Shown here: one piece after another, positions 1 through 6,065 of the stretch | Numbering within the stretch: position 1 is the stretch's first letter | How the letters are laid out: every line of letters begins with the position of its first letter | NCBI GenBank assembly: GCA_021795255.1 | Contig: JAJYPQ010000189.1 | Coordinates: 1 to 7,223, forward strand | Direction of reading: 5' to 3' | Length of the DNA stretch: 7,223 bases | DNA from: Pseudomonadota bacterium | GTDB taxonomy: Bacteria; Pseudomonadota; Gammaproteobacteria; Acidiferrobacterales; Acidiferrobacteraceae | Notes under the pieces: generated by a model | The model's input: the letters and a program-made list of their open reading frames with translations, nothing else | The model's database searches: none | What the model was told of the DNA's origin: nothing | Translations under genes and position numbers: made by a program

Positions 1-1920
1 TGGATCTACCATCTCATCCGCGCGTATGGCGTCGTGCCTCCGGTGCCGGGTGGCTGGATTCCGGCGGCCCTGGCCGTCGGGCTTGCGGTCGGGTTCGGGA
101 TTGAGGGGTGGCGGTTGGCCACGCGCACAAATGTCCGGCACATTCGCGGGTTCATTTTACACAGAGATCCTCGCGTGGTTGCGCGAGCCTTGCGCCCTGG
201 CCGGGATGAGGATCCCGGCATTCGTATCCACCCCAAGATCCAGATTTCGGCGCGCCAGGAAACCCACCATTTTATGGTGATGGGCGGCACGGGGGCGGGC
301 AAGACCACAGTCCTCTGGCCGTGGATTCAGCAAGCGATCGCACGGGGTGATCGTGTACTAATCTTCGATAGCAAAGGGGATTTCACCCAGAAAGTCCCAG
401 AGCCGTTCACCCTTTTGTCCCCGACTGACGCACGATCCAGCCGGTGGGTTTTGGGGAAAGACATCCGCACGAAATTGGAGGCGCAGGCGTTGGCCACAAC
501 ACTCATTCAAGAGCCGCCCGGCGGATCGAAGGCCGATCCGATGTGGATTCAGGGTTCGCGGGCGTTGCTCGCTGGCCTCATAACGGACTTGCAAACGAGG
601 TTCGGAAAAAAGTGGGATTTTGCCCATCTGGCCTACGAGTCCGCGGCGGCGCTGGCGGATTACCAGCGACTGAAGGCCGTGATCGCGCGCGAAGCCCCGT
701 TATGTTTGGCCTTGTTGGGTGGCGAGGATGCTAAGGAGGCCGGCCACACAACGATGGGGTTTTTGATGCAGATCGTCTCTTCTTTAACGAACGTCATCCA
801 CATCGGCGTCGCCACGCACGATCACAAAGCTAATCCGGGGTGGAGTGTAAGAGGGTGGCTGGCAGGCAAGACCCCGGGCACGGTCGTGCTAGGGTTTCGT
901 GGCGAGCAGTCCAAAGAACTGAGCCAGGCTTTTGTGGCGTCGATAATAGAACGGGTCGTAAGGCAAATCGGAGGGATGCCTGATGCGGCGCCAGAGAAGA
1001 GGCGGATATGGCTATGCATCGACGAGGCACCCGAGGCGGGGCGCATCCCGTCGATAACGACATCATTGACGACGTTGCGGAGTAAAGGGACACGGACCTT
1101 GCTTGGTTTTCAAACCTTTGCTGGCGTCAGGGAGGTGCATGGACGAGACGCGGCGCAGATCTGGGAGGGGCAAGTCGACATCAAAATTATCGGGAAGCTT
1201 GGAGCGACACCGGATCAGGAGTGGGCATCGAAGCTGCTGGGTGATCGGGAGGTTGAGCGTTACACGCATCAAGTTACGCAAAGCAATGGTGTGATGTCGC
1301 GGTCTGGATCGTGGCAACGCATGCGCGAGCCTCTTCTGATGCCCTCGGCCTTCGGGCAAGAATTGGGCATGCAGAAAGATCGACGCGGGCGACTGCAAGG
1401 CCCCCGCGCTCTTATGATCGCCGGAGGGCAGGCCGCTGTCCTCGACTGGCCCCTTACTCCGCGTACCGTTTTGCGGGATCCTGTGATTGATGCGCGCTGG
1501 ATTCAACCGGGCTACAACGCGCCCGCGTGGGGCCGGGACCCGCCGATGGTGGCCCCGGAGATTGCGGGCTCGCTTCCTAAATCCAAGGAAGAGCCGAAGG
1601 GCCCAGAAAAGGAAGAGGAGAAGATGCCAGTCGAGAAGGTGAAACCAAACATGGTGCCGATGCCTGGGGCTAACAAGCCCGCACAGAATGGCGGCGCGAA
1701 AAAGGGCGGTCCCGATCCTTTCAGTGATCTAGTATGCGGTATACTGGCTGATACGATCGCGCCGGGATCGTCCCTTATCATAGACATCGCCAACGCCGCA
1801 GGCGATGCGACAACCCCAACAGCGCCCGGCGCTGCGCCCCCGGTTCCTGGAATGCCGGAGGCGGAACCGGGCCATGCCGAGCCTCAAGATCAAGAACCAG
1901 AGCCAGAACCGGGAGACTGA
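1..1920 (+). CDS. traD: Type IV coupling protein (TraD/TrwB/VirD4 family ATPase), 5' end outside window
   Basis: This is the inner-membrane ATPase that links the relaxosome to the mating channel and helps drive DNA transfer. The frame is open from base 1, so the gene starts upstream; the GTG at 34 is only the first internal start-like codon. Counting residues from that GTG, a hydrophobic stretch at about 8-26 is probably the last N-terminal membrane helix. The Walker A motif GGTGAGKT is at 84-91, FDSKGD at 111-116, and a Walker B-like segment IWLCIDEA at 325-332. It is followed by TLRSKGTRTLLGFQ, typical of the TraD/TrwB DNA-binding ATPase domain. Residues about 510-628 form a low-complexity Lys/Glu/Pro tail ending in EPEPEPGD, and such tails often contact relaxosome proteins. 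The next gene starts 2 nt after the stop, so the two are probably cotranscribed. The family call is firm; the exact subfamily (TraD, TraG or VirD4) is less certain. Confidence 0.9.
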   Translation, partial: WIYHLIRAYGVVPPVPGGWIPAALAVGLAVGFGIEGWRLATRTNVRHIRGFILHRDPRVVARALRPGRDEDPGIRIHPKIQISARQETHHFMVMGGTGAGKTTVLWPWIQQAIARGDRVLIFDSKGDFTQKVPEPFTLLSPTDARSSRWVLGKDIRTKLEAQALATTLIQEPPGGSKADPMWIQGSRALLAGLITDLQTRFGKKWDFAHLAYESAAALADYQRLKAVIAREAPLCLALLGGEDAKEAGHTTMGFLMQIVSSLTNVIHIGVATHDHKANPGWSVRGWLAGKTPGTVVLGFRGEQSKELSQAFVASIIERVVRQIGGMPDAAPEKRRIWLCIDEAPEAGRIPSITTSLTTLRSKGTRTLLGFQTFAGVREVHGRDAAQIWEGQVDIKIIGKLGATPDQEWASKLLGDREVERYTHQVTQSNGVMSRSGSWQRMREPLLMPSAFGQELGMQKDRRGRLQGPRALMIAGGQAAVLDWPLTPRTVLRDPVIDARWIQPGYNAPAWGRDPPMVAPEIAGSLPKSKEEPKGPEKEEEKMPVEKVKPNMVPMPGANKPAQNGGAKKGGPDPFSDLVCGILADTIAPGSSLIIDIANAAGDATTPTAPGAAPPVPGMPEAEPGHAEPQDQEPEPEPGD

Positions 1921-1922
1921 AC

Positions 1923-2342
1923 ATGCCACCAAAAGAACCGAATGCCGCGTCGATGACGCAACCCCTCGGCCCAGTCTGTAAGGTCATCCTCGCCGGTGAG
2001 GTGTTGGCAGTCTCGCCCAGCGTCAAGCATAAGAGCCGCTTGATTACACCATGGACGCTCGTCGTGTCTGGAGAATCAGGCCCGCTGTCGGTCACCGTCG
2101 CCGACCCCGCTGGCATCCGGGTCGCCGAGAAACTGAAGGTTGGGGATTTTGTCGTGGCCGAGGCCGCCCTGATTCCGAAGGGCGCACGGTGTGAGATCCG
2201 CGCGCTCTTGATCCAGAGCAATCGGGAGTCGCGATTGCCGGTGATTCCCGCGAAATCGGGGCAGGTCGCCGACCCTGTCGGGGGTGACGCGGAAGGCGCG
2301 GACGGTGAGGGGCTTCCGTGGGAAGACGCGAGCGCTGGATAG
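1923..2342 (+). CDS. Small OB-fold / SSB-like protein (putative)
   Basis: A 139-aa protein that is not recognised with certainty. Residues about 16-98 look like a single OB-fold: alternating beta-rich segments, a TPWTLVV strand at 42-48, then VAEKLKVGDFVVAEAAL at 67-83, which resembles the 'KGd.V.V.G.l' strand pattern of single-stranded DNA-binding proteins. The tail is Gly/Asp/Glu-rich and ends in LPWEDASAG. This loosely recalls the acidic SSB C-terminus that recruits partners, although the classical DDDIPF tip is absent. The ATG is 2 nt after the coupling-protein stop, with GGGAG just upstream, so translational coupling is likely. A second ATG at codon 11 is an alternative start. The position suggests a role in handling transferred DNA, but this is inference; another small OB-fold protein is equally possible. 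Confidence 0.7.
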   Translation: MPPKEPNAASMTQPLGPVCKVILAGEVLAVSPSVKHKSRLITPWTLVVSGESGPLSVTVADPAGIRVAEKLKVGDFVVAEAALIPKGARCEIRALLIQSNRESRLPVIPAKSGQVADPVGGDAEGADGEGLPWEDASAG

Positions 2343-2378
2343 AATGTGTGTTATTGTATACCGTCAATTCCACGAGTG

Positions 2379-2407
2379 TTGACATATTGTGCGACCGGGT
2401 TTACGGT
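2379..2407 (+). promoter_or_regulatory. Sigma70-like promoter for the 90-aa gene
   Basis: A perfect -35 box TTGACA at 2379-2384 is followed, after 17 nt, by TACGGT at 2402-2407, a weak -10 match. The -35 overlaps one arm of a short inverted repeat (GTCAA at 2363-2367, TTGAC at 2379-2383), a possible operator. The predicted start, near 2414, leaves a short leader containing the GGGAGG ribosome site. Confidence 0.5.
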
Positions 2408-2441
2408 TGAGTCCGCTACAAACCACGTCCGGGAGGACAAC

Positions 2442-2714
2442 ATGCAAACACAGACGCAAGATTGCGCATGCACGTTCGATTACTACGCCGACGCAGATGG
2501 TCCGGAATGTGTTGCGGTCGCAGATTGGCGGGCTGCAGTAAACAACGCGGGGGTCGATGCGCCAATCAAGGAGGTAAATGATTTAGTCGCCCACGCACCC
2601 GCATGCCTTGCGGCACATGGGTCCCCGGATGACTGGGGGAGATATGGGCTGCTTGCGCTGGCAGCCCGCGCGGGGGAACCCCTCACATCTCTTATGGACC
2701 TTGTGGCGGCGTAG
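2442..2714 (+). CDS. Hypothetical 90-aa protein
   Basis: No family is recognised. The ATG at 2442 is chosen over the in-frame upstream start at 2346 because GGGAGG lies at 2431-2436 with normal spacing, and because a promoter lies between the two starts. The product is mildly acidic with a Thr/Gln-rich start (MQTQTQD). It has cysteines at 8, 10, 23 and 55, too scattered for a clear metal site. The C-terminal half is Ala-rich and probably helical (WGRYGLLALAARAGEPLTSL). There is no signal peptide or membrane segment. The gene is a complete one-gene transcription unit: its promoter is upstream and a strong intrinsic terminator follows 20 nt after the stop. It lies between the transfer block and ardC, so an accessory role in transfer or establishment is possible but not shown. 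Confidence 0.65.
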   Translation: MQTQTQDCACTFDYYADADGPECVAVADWRAAVNNAGVDAPIKEVNDLVAHAPACLAAHGSPDDWGRYGLLALAARAGEPLTSLMDLVAA

Positions 2715-2734
2715 GTGCGGCCACGGTATCCCAC

Positions 2735-2759
2735 AAGGGCCCCCTCCGGGGCCCTTTTT
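2735..2759 (+). terminator. Rho-independent terminator after the 90-aa gene
   Basis: A perfect 9-bp stem, AAGGGCCCC at 2735-2743 and GGGGCCCTT at 2748-2756, has a CTCC loop and runs into TTTTT at 2755-2759. This is a textbook intrinsic terminator that separates the upstream unit from ardC. Confidence 0.9.
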
Positions 2760-3074
2760 ACTGCCAGCGTCCGAAAAACGACCGCGTAAGAAGCCCTACA
2801 AGCCACGATCTCACCCCTACCCGCTACCTAAGTACCCCTATTTTTTAAGCCTTAGATCGGCATCCGCGCTCGTGCTCTATTCGTCTCCTGTGGTCCTACA
2901 AGCGCCAGTTGTCGCCCCCATGCCGGGTCCGTTCGCGTCTCCCTTGCATCCCCCGCGCCAGCGATAAATCTGCCGTCACGTGGTCTGCCGGTCGCCAAAA
3001 GCCGCTCACTACCCCGGCCTTGAGTGAGGGGCGACAACCGACGCAGACGCAGGACCACAACCTGGAGACGAACC
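2760..3074. other. Gene-free leader upstream of ardC
   Basis: About 315 nt lie between the terminator and the ardC start, and no ORF here has a credible ribosome site. A C-rich stretch (about 2812-2840) ends in TTTTTT at 2841-2846. A long-range inverted repeat spans 2908-3038 (separate entry). No convincing double-stranded sigma70 promoter was seen, although ardC must be transcribed from somewhere in or before this region. Confidence 0.6.
2908..3038. repeat. Long-range inverted repeat in the ardC leader
   Basis: GTTGTCGCCCC at 2908-2918 is exactly complementary to GGGGCGACAAC at 3028-3038. Inside it, GCCGGGT at 2922-2928 can pair with ACCCCGGC at 3011-3018 with one bulge. An alternative local stem pairs CTCACT (3005-3010) with AGTGAG (3023-3028). 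On single-stranded DNA or RNA this could fold into one imperfect stem with a loop of about 80 nt. It lies directly before the ardC ribosome site. Confidence 0.6.
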
Positions 3075-4028
3075 ATGAAAACGCACGAGCGCAAGACGGA
3101 CGCCAGAAGCCAAGTCAAAACCGAGGAGGCTCAAGCCTCAGCATCCGCAGGGGGTCAACCCTTTGACATCCACCAAACCATCACGGATCGGATCATTGGG
3201 GCCATGGAGCAAGCGCGCGGCACCGGGCGGCGCCTTTGGGACTCGCAACCGTCTTTACCTCTGAGCCTCACCACGGGCAAGCCCTATAGCGGCGTAAACA
3301 TAATCATCCTTTGGGGGGCAGCCCTTAGCCGTGGTTATACCTCCCCCTACTGGCTGACGTACAAGCAGGCGGCCGACAAGGGCGGGCAGGTCCGCAAGGG
3401 CGAGCACGGCACGCATTGCGTCTTCTATAAGCCATGGGAGTCGCAGGAGACCAACCACGAAACCGGCGAGGTCGAGACCAAGACCGGCGCAGTCCTGAAG
3501 TCCTTCCGCGTATTCAACCTCGACCAGATCGACGGCATCGAGGCCCCGGCCCGCGAACCCCGTCCGGACTTCCAGGCCATCGAGGACGCCGAGCGCATCC
3601 TGCAGGCGAGCCCGGCCCGGATCATCGAGGGCGGGGCGCAAGCCTTCTACCAACCAGCCACCGATACGATCCACCTACCGACGCGCGAGGCCTTCATAAA
3701 CCGCGAGGCGTTTTACAGTGTCGCCCTCCACGAATTGACCCATTCGACCGGCCACGCATCGCGCCTGGCCCGCGATTTTAGCGGACGGTTTGGCGATGCC
3801 GCCTACGCCTTCGAGGAGCTGGTGGCCGAGCTTGGGTCGGCCTTCCTGGGCGCGGATCTCGGAATCCTGAACGCGACCTTACCCGATCATGCCGATTATC
3901 TGGCCCACTGGATCAAGATTTTGCGCGAGGACAAGAAGGCCATCTTGACGGCCGCCGCGCAGGCATCCAAGGCGCACGCCTTTATCCGGGGCTTGCTGGC
4001 CGACCAGGACGGGCAGGTAGCGGCGTAG
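3075..4028 (+). CDS. ardC: ArdC-like antirestriction protein: ssDNA-binding domain plus zincin metallopeptidase domain
   Basis: A 317-aa protein of the ArdC family, related to plasmid TraC-type proteins. Known members protect plasmid DNA from host restriction during conjugative entry. The N-terminal domain (about 31-150) has the family's features: GKPYSGVNIIILWGAA at 68-83, YTSPYWLTYKQA at 88-99 and VRKGEHGTHCVFYK at 106-119. This domain binds single-stranded DNA in characterised members. The C-terminal zincin domain carries HELTH at 219-223 (zinc ligands His219 and His223, catalytic Glu220), followed by STGH and EELVAE at 247-252, which probably supplies the third ligand. Both domains look intact, so the protein is probably active. 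The ATG at 3075 is chosen over the in-frame GTG at 3024 because GGAG lies 7 nt upstream and because the GTG falls inside the leader hairpin. Its 3' end appears duplicated after the acrVA2-like gene. Confidence 0.92.
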   Translation: MKTHERKTDARSQVKTEEAQASASAGGQPFDIHQTITDRIIGAMEQARGTGRRLWDSQPSLPLSLTTGKPYSGVNIIILWGAALSRGYTSPYWLTYKQAADKGGQVRKGEHGTHCVFYKPWESQETNHETGEVETKTGAVLKSFRVFNLDQIDGIEAPAREPRPDFQAIEDAERILQASPARIIEGGAQAFYQPATDTIHLPTREAFINREAFYSVALHELTHSTGHASRLARDFSGRFGDAAYAFEELVAELGSAFLGADLGILNATLPDHADYLAHWIKILREDKKAILTAAAQASKAHAFIRGLLADQDGQVAA

Positions 4029-4038
4029 GCCACGGAGA

Positions 4039-4061
4039 GCCGGGCGCTGTAGGCGCCCGGC
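4039..4061. repeat. 23-bp GC-rich hairpin, copy 1
   Basis: The arms GCCGGGCGC (4039-4047) and GCGCCCGGC (4053-4061) flank a TGTAG loop, 11 nt after the ardC stop. The whole 23-bp unit recurs as an exact reverse complement at 7162-7184. No T-run follows, so it is not a standard intrinsic terminator. It may stabilise a 3' end, act with Rho, or be a mobile palindromic repeat. Confidence 0.8.
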
Positions 4062-4124
4062 GAACCGTCGGGGCCGTATCAACTAAAACGCCAAGGTCAA
4101 AATCTCGTGAGGAAGGTTGGTTGG

Positions 4125-4155
4125 GGGCCGGCCCTTAGCGGAAATGGCTAAAGGC
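4125..4155. repeat. Adjacent palindrome and stem-loop upstream of the operator module
   Basis: GGGCCGGCCC at 4125-4134 is a perfect 10-bp palindrome. It overlaps a second inverted repeat: GCCCTTAGC at 4131-4139 pairs with GCTAAAGGC at 4147-4155, with one mismatch and a 7-nt loop. The two structures are mutually exclusive where they overlap. Function unknown. Confidence 0.5.
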
Positions 4156-4219
4156 TGGACCGTACAGGACGCAGCGTCGCCGACCCCCTCCTACCGTGCC
4201 AAAAAATGCCCCTATTATA

Positions 4220-4270
4220 GATGATTCATCATCGAAATATATTTAATAAATATGAGGCGTCATCTATATC
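4220..4270 (+). promoter_or_regulatory. Paired-operator promoter module, copy 1 (upstream of acrVA2-like gene)
   Basis: The left palindromic site GATGATTCATCATC (4220-4233) and the right site ATGAGGCGTCAT (4252-4263) have centres 31 bp apart, about three DNA turns. A degraded -35 TTTAAT (4242-4247), a 17-nt spacer and -10 TATATC (4265-4270) place the right site between the promoter boxes and the left site just upstream. The layout matches copy 2 at 6397-6449 base for base in spacing, although the boxes and palindromes here are less perfect. A shared CGCCGACCCCCT lies upstream at 4178-4189. A repressor bound to the right site would block RNA polymerase. Confidence 0.65.
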
Positions 4271-4427
4271 ACAGGCATTCGGACTCGCCGTCGTCTTCGA
4301 ACGCGAGATTGGATACATTAATATCCGCGAGATTGTGGCGAACGGCGCGGAACTGGATCTACATTTTACCCCCGCGACCCTATCGGAATGCGTGGACGGT
4401 CGGGCCCTCGACGTGAGCGCCGACTAG
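4221..4427 (+). pseudogene. Small ORF upstream of acrVA2-like gene; no credible start codon
   Basis: The open frame ends at TAG 4425-4427, 39 nt before the acrVA2-like start. From about 4281 it reads like real coding sequence (GLAVVFEREIGYINIREIV...), with mostly G/C third positions. The only ATG, at 4221, lies inside the left operator and upstream of the module's own -10, so a transcript from that promoter would not contain it. There is no ATG, GTG or TTG in frame after the promoter, and no ribosome site. The first 18 codons are operator DNA: copy 2 of the module also reads as an open peptide, but every codon difference changes the amino acid. The likeliest reading is a gene whose 5' end was replaced by the promoter module; use of a rare ATT start is an alternative. 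No family is recognised, and no helix-turn-helix is visible. Confidence 0.4.
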
Positions 4428-4466
4428 GAGCCCATCACGACACCCACACTGAGAGGAGGTAACACA

Positions 4467-5507
4467 ATGAGTGTTTCTTGTCGCCCATGTGACTACGCAG
4501 CGACGTTATCGCGGATACCAAAACTGTCGCGGATGATTGATCAGAGGCGTGCGCTCCGAGGAGCACACCGTGATTGGCCGGACTGGTGTTATCTGCCGGA
4601 CGATTTGTGGACTAAGGATGGTTGGCCTTTCAATATTGGGGAAGCCCTCAACGATCCGGATGCGCTAGACCAAATACAGGGAGATATCGTTCTTGCGATA
4701 TGGCGCATAACGAAAGGGATATACCGTTTTGATTCCACGGTTTATAGCGCCATTAGTGATACCCCTATAACCGGGAATATCCCCTGTGAAATTCTGTTTC
4801 ACTTGCCGGAGTGGTGCGTGTACGTGGAGACGCCCGCCCAGAACTACGCTGATGATAACCTGCATGGATTTTTTGCGACCCTAAACTGGGATGAGGGCGG
4901 GGAGATGGAACTGCACCTATTGTTGGACAGGGATGCGGGGCTACAGTCTGTCGTTCTACCATTAGGCTCATGGACACTCGACGATGCGGTGCGAAAATCC
5001 GAGAAGGGAACCGCGGAATGGCTTGAGTACGTGAAGCCATCAATGAAACAACTGGGGGTACATGAATGGGAACAGTACGCTCTCGGGGAACGCGCGACGC
5101 CTAGCGCGCTGGCGCCTCTCGTGTCGCTGTTGGTGTACCTCTGTAGTGAGAATGCCGAGTTCGGGAGCGGGACACGGCCCACCAGACCACAGCCCAAGAA
5201 CACCAAGCGCGGGCCGCGCATATTTCCTGCGGACAAGCCGACGACCTGGGCCATAGGTGTGCGTATGGGCGCGGCGTTGCGGCGCGAGTATCGCAATGAG
5301 GATTCCCAACCGCAAGGAGGTAGTCACGCCAGCCCCCGGGGACATATCCGACGCGCGCACTGGCACAGCTATTGGACCGGCCCCAGAACCAGCGACGCGC
5401 GCACCCTGATCGTGCGCTGGATACCGCCAATCCCTGTCAATCTTAATGACCATGATGACCTTCCCGCCGTGGTTCGCGCGGTAGGCAACGCTGATGACAA
5501 GGCGTAA
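4467..5507 (+). CDS. acrVA2: AcrVA2-like anti-CRISPR protein (putative inhibitor of Cas12a expression)
   Basis: A 346-aa protein that matches, from memory, the AcrVA2 family (Moraxella bovoculi AcrVA2 is about 320 aa). The shared landmarks occur in the same order: a Trp/Tyr-rich N-terminal segment (DWPDWCYLPDD, 36-46), AIWRITKGIYRFD at 77-89, LPEWCVYVET at 113-122, an LLLDRD strand at 151-156, LVYLCSENAE at 222-231, and the C-terminal signature HIRRAHWHSYWTG at 293-305 with VRWIPPIPVN at 316-325. Characterised AcrVA2 lowers Cas12a by recognising the nascent N-terminus and triggering loss of its mRNA. Family members are also found where no Cas12a is known, so the target here is uncertain. The start is well fixed by GAGGAGGT at 4453-4460. 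The extra C-terminal tail (about 326-346) and the linker at 234-258 are poorly conserved. The gene sits in a cassette behind an operator-controlled promoter next to ardC, consistent with an anti-defence role. Confidence 0.8.
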   Translation: MSVSCRPCDYAATLSRIPKLSRMIDQRRALRGAHRDWPDWCYLPDDLWTKDGWPFNIGEALNDPDALDQIQGDIVLAIWRITKGIYRFDSTVYSAISDTPITGNIPCEILFHLPEWCVYVETPAQNYADDNLHGFFATLNWDEGGEMELHLLLDRDAGLQSVVLPLGSWTLDDAVRKSEKGTAEWLEYVKPSMKQLGVHEWEQYALGERATPSALAPLVSLLVYLCSENAEFGSGTRPTRPQPKNTKRGPRIFPADKPTTWAIGVRMGAALRREYRNEDSQPQGGSHASPRGHIRRAHWHSYWTGPRTSDARTLIVRWIPPIPVNLNDHDDLPAVVRAVGNADDKA

Positions 5508-5509
5508 TC

Positions 5510-5569
5510 AACAAGCACGCCTTCATTAAGGGCTTGCGGGCCTAGCAGGGGCGGGAGGCTGCGGCGTGA
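5510..5569 (+). pseudogene. Degenerate remnant of an ardC 3' end
   Basis: Just after the acrVA2-like stop, the frame from 5510 reads NKHAFIKGLRA, TAG, QGREAAA, stop. The ardC C-terminus reads HAFIRGLLADQDGQVAA, stop. From the shared CAC codon (3975 and 5516) to the stop codons (4026 and 5567) the two align without gaps, with 39 of 54 bases identical. Several of the changes are synonymous or conservative (TTT/TTC, ATC/ATT, Arg/Lys). The in-frame TAG at 5543-5545 shows it no longer encodes a full C-terminus. No other ardC sequence precedes it, so it is either the scar of a second ardC copy or one end of a duplicated flank around the acrVA2 cassette. Confidence 0.55.
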
Positions 5570-5576
5570 TTTCCCA

Positions 5577-5607
5577 GGGCCCCGGATAGTGCGGGGCCCA
5601 TTCATTT
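5577..5607 (+). terminator. Intrinsic terminator-like stem-loop
   Basis: A perfect 8-bp stem, GGGCCCCG (5577-5584) with CGGGGCCC (5592-5599), has a 7-nt loop and is followed by ATTCATTT. The T-run is weak. It closes the acrVA2 unit, but it lies only 8 nt before the next ribosome site, so it may also act as an attenuator in that gene's leader. Confidence 0.65.
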
Positions 5608-5626
5608 ACAAACTGGAGGTAGCACA

Positions 5627-6022
5627 ATGCAGACATTCAGCAACCAGCGCTCATACAACGACCATGTCGATAACGTGATCGCGGGCCCATTGACCCCCCC
5701 CCGCGAGATCCTGGCGCTGATTCGCGCCGGCGCCCGGTTCACTGACCGGACATTGGAGACCGAGTAGAGCCTCGCTCTTTTGCGCGGCCTTGGTCGTGCG
5801 CCAGACCCTGAGCCGTTCTCGAAAGCGTTTTATCGCGGCCGGGCGACAGCGCTGGCCGAGGCCCTGGCACTGTCAGACGTCGAGTCTCAGCAGGGGCCAG
5901 AGGCGGCCTGGGAGGCGTGGGATGAGATGATGGGTTATAGCGACGCGATCGAACATGAATTGATCGACCGCCACAACGCGGTGGCCTGTGCGTCCGGCGA
6001 CGGGCACGCCATCCCCCGTTAG
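5627..6022 (+). pseudogene. Small gene interrupted by an in-frame amber codon (unknown function)
   Basis: A strong GGAGGT at 5615-5620 precedes the ATG at 5627. Codons 1-46 end at TAG 5765-5767. The same frame then stays open, with coding-like G/C third positions, to TAG 6020-6022. The product would be about 130 aa without the internal stop. The first part is MQTFSNQRSYNDHVDNV..., with ILALIRAGARFTDRTLE before the stop. The second part is helical and acidic (FYRGRATALAEALALS; AAWEAWDEMMGYSDAIEHEL). The second part's only start-like codon is TTG at 5780, without a ribosome site, so a nonsense mutation in one gene fits better than two genes. A run of nine C (5694-5702) within the coding part could slip during replication. 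A functional 46-aa peptide cannot be excluded. No family recognised. Confidence 0.55.
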
Positions 6023-6065
6023 GCTTGCAATCGTGACTGTCGCTGGCGGTCGCGTTCAGGAAAGA

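Noticed and set aside
2852..3118. 88-aa minus-strand ORF in the ardC leader
   Set aside because: No ribosome site, overlaps the ardC start, and the sequence is better explained by the inverted repeat.
3255..3674. 139-aa minus-strand ORF opposite ardC
   Set aside because: It is a shadow of the ardC frame, whose domains and zincin motif are clear; it has no ribosome site of its own.
4221..4274. Peptide similarity between the two operator copies (MIHHRN... and MTHHRN...)
   Set aside because: All codon differences are non-synonymous and the palindromes are what is conserved, so this is DNA-level, not protein-level, conservation.
4844..5296. 150-aa minus-strand ORF opposite the acrVA2-like gene
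   Set aside because: Arg/Ser/Pro-rich composition typical of antisense shadows; the plus strand has a strong start and family motifs.
4453..5629. Near-identical start regions (GGAGGT, one A/G difference, CACAATG) of the acrVA2-like gene and the gene at 5627
   Set aside because: Could reflect common ancestry, but short ribosome-site contexts converge easily; not strong enough for a finding.
5543..5767. Two in-frame TAG codons (in the ardC remnant and in the interrupted gene) as a sign of amber recoding
   Set aside because: TAG is also the normal stop of ardC, the 90-aa gene and the 79-aa gene here, so genome-wide recoding is unlikely; decay explains both.
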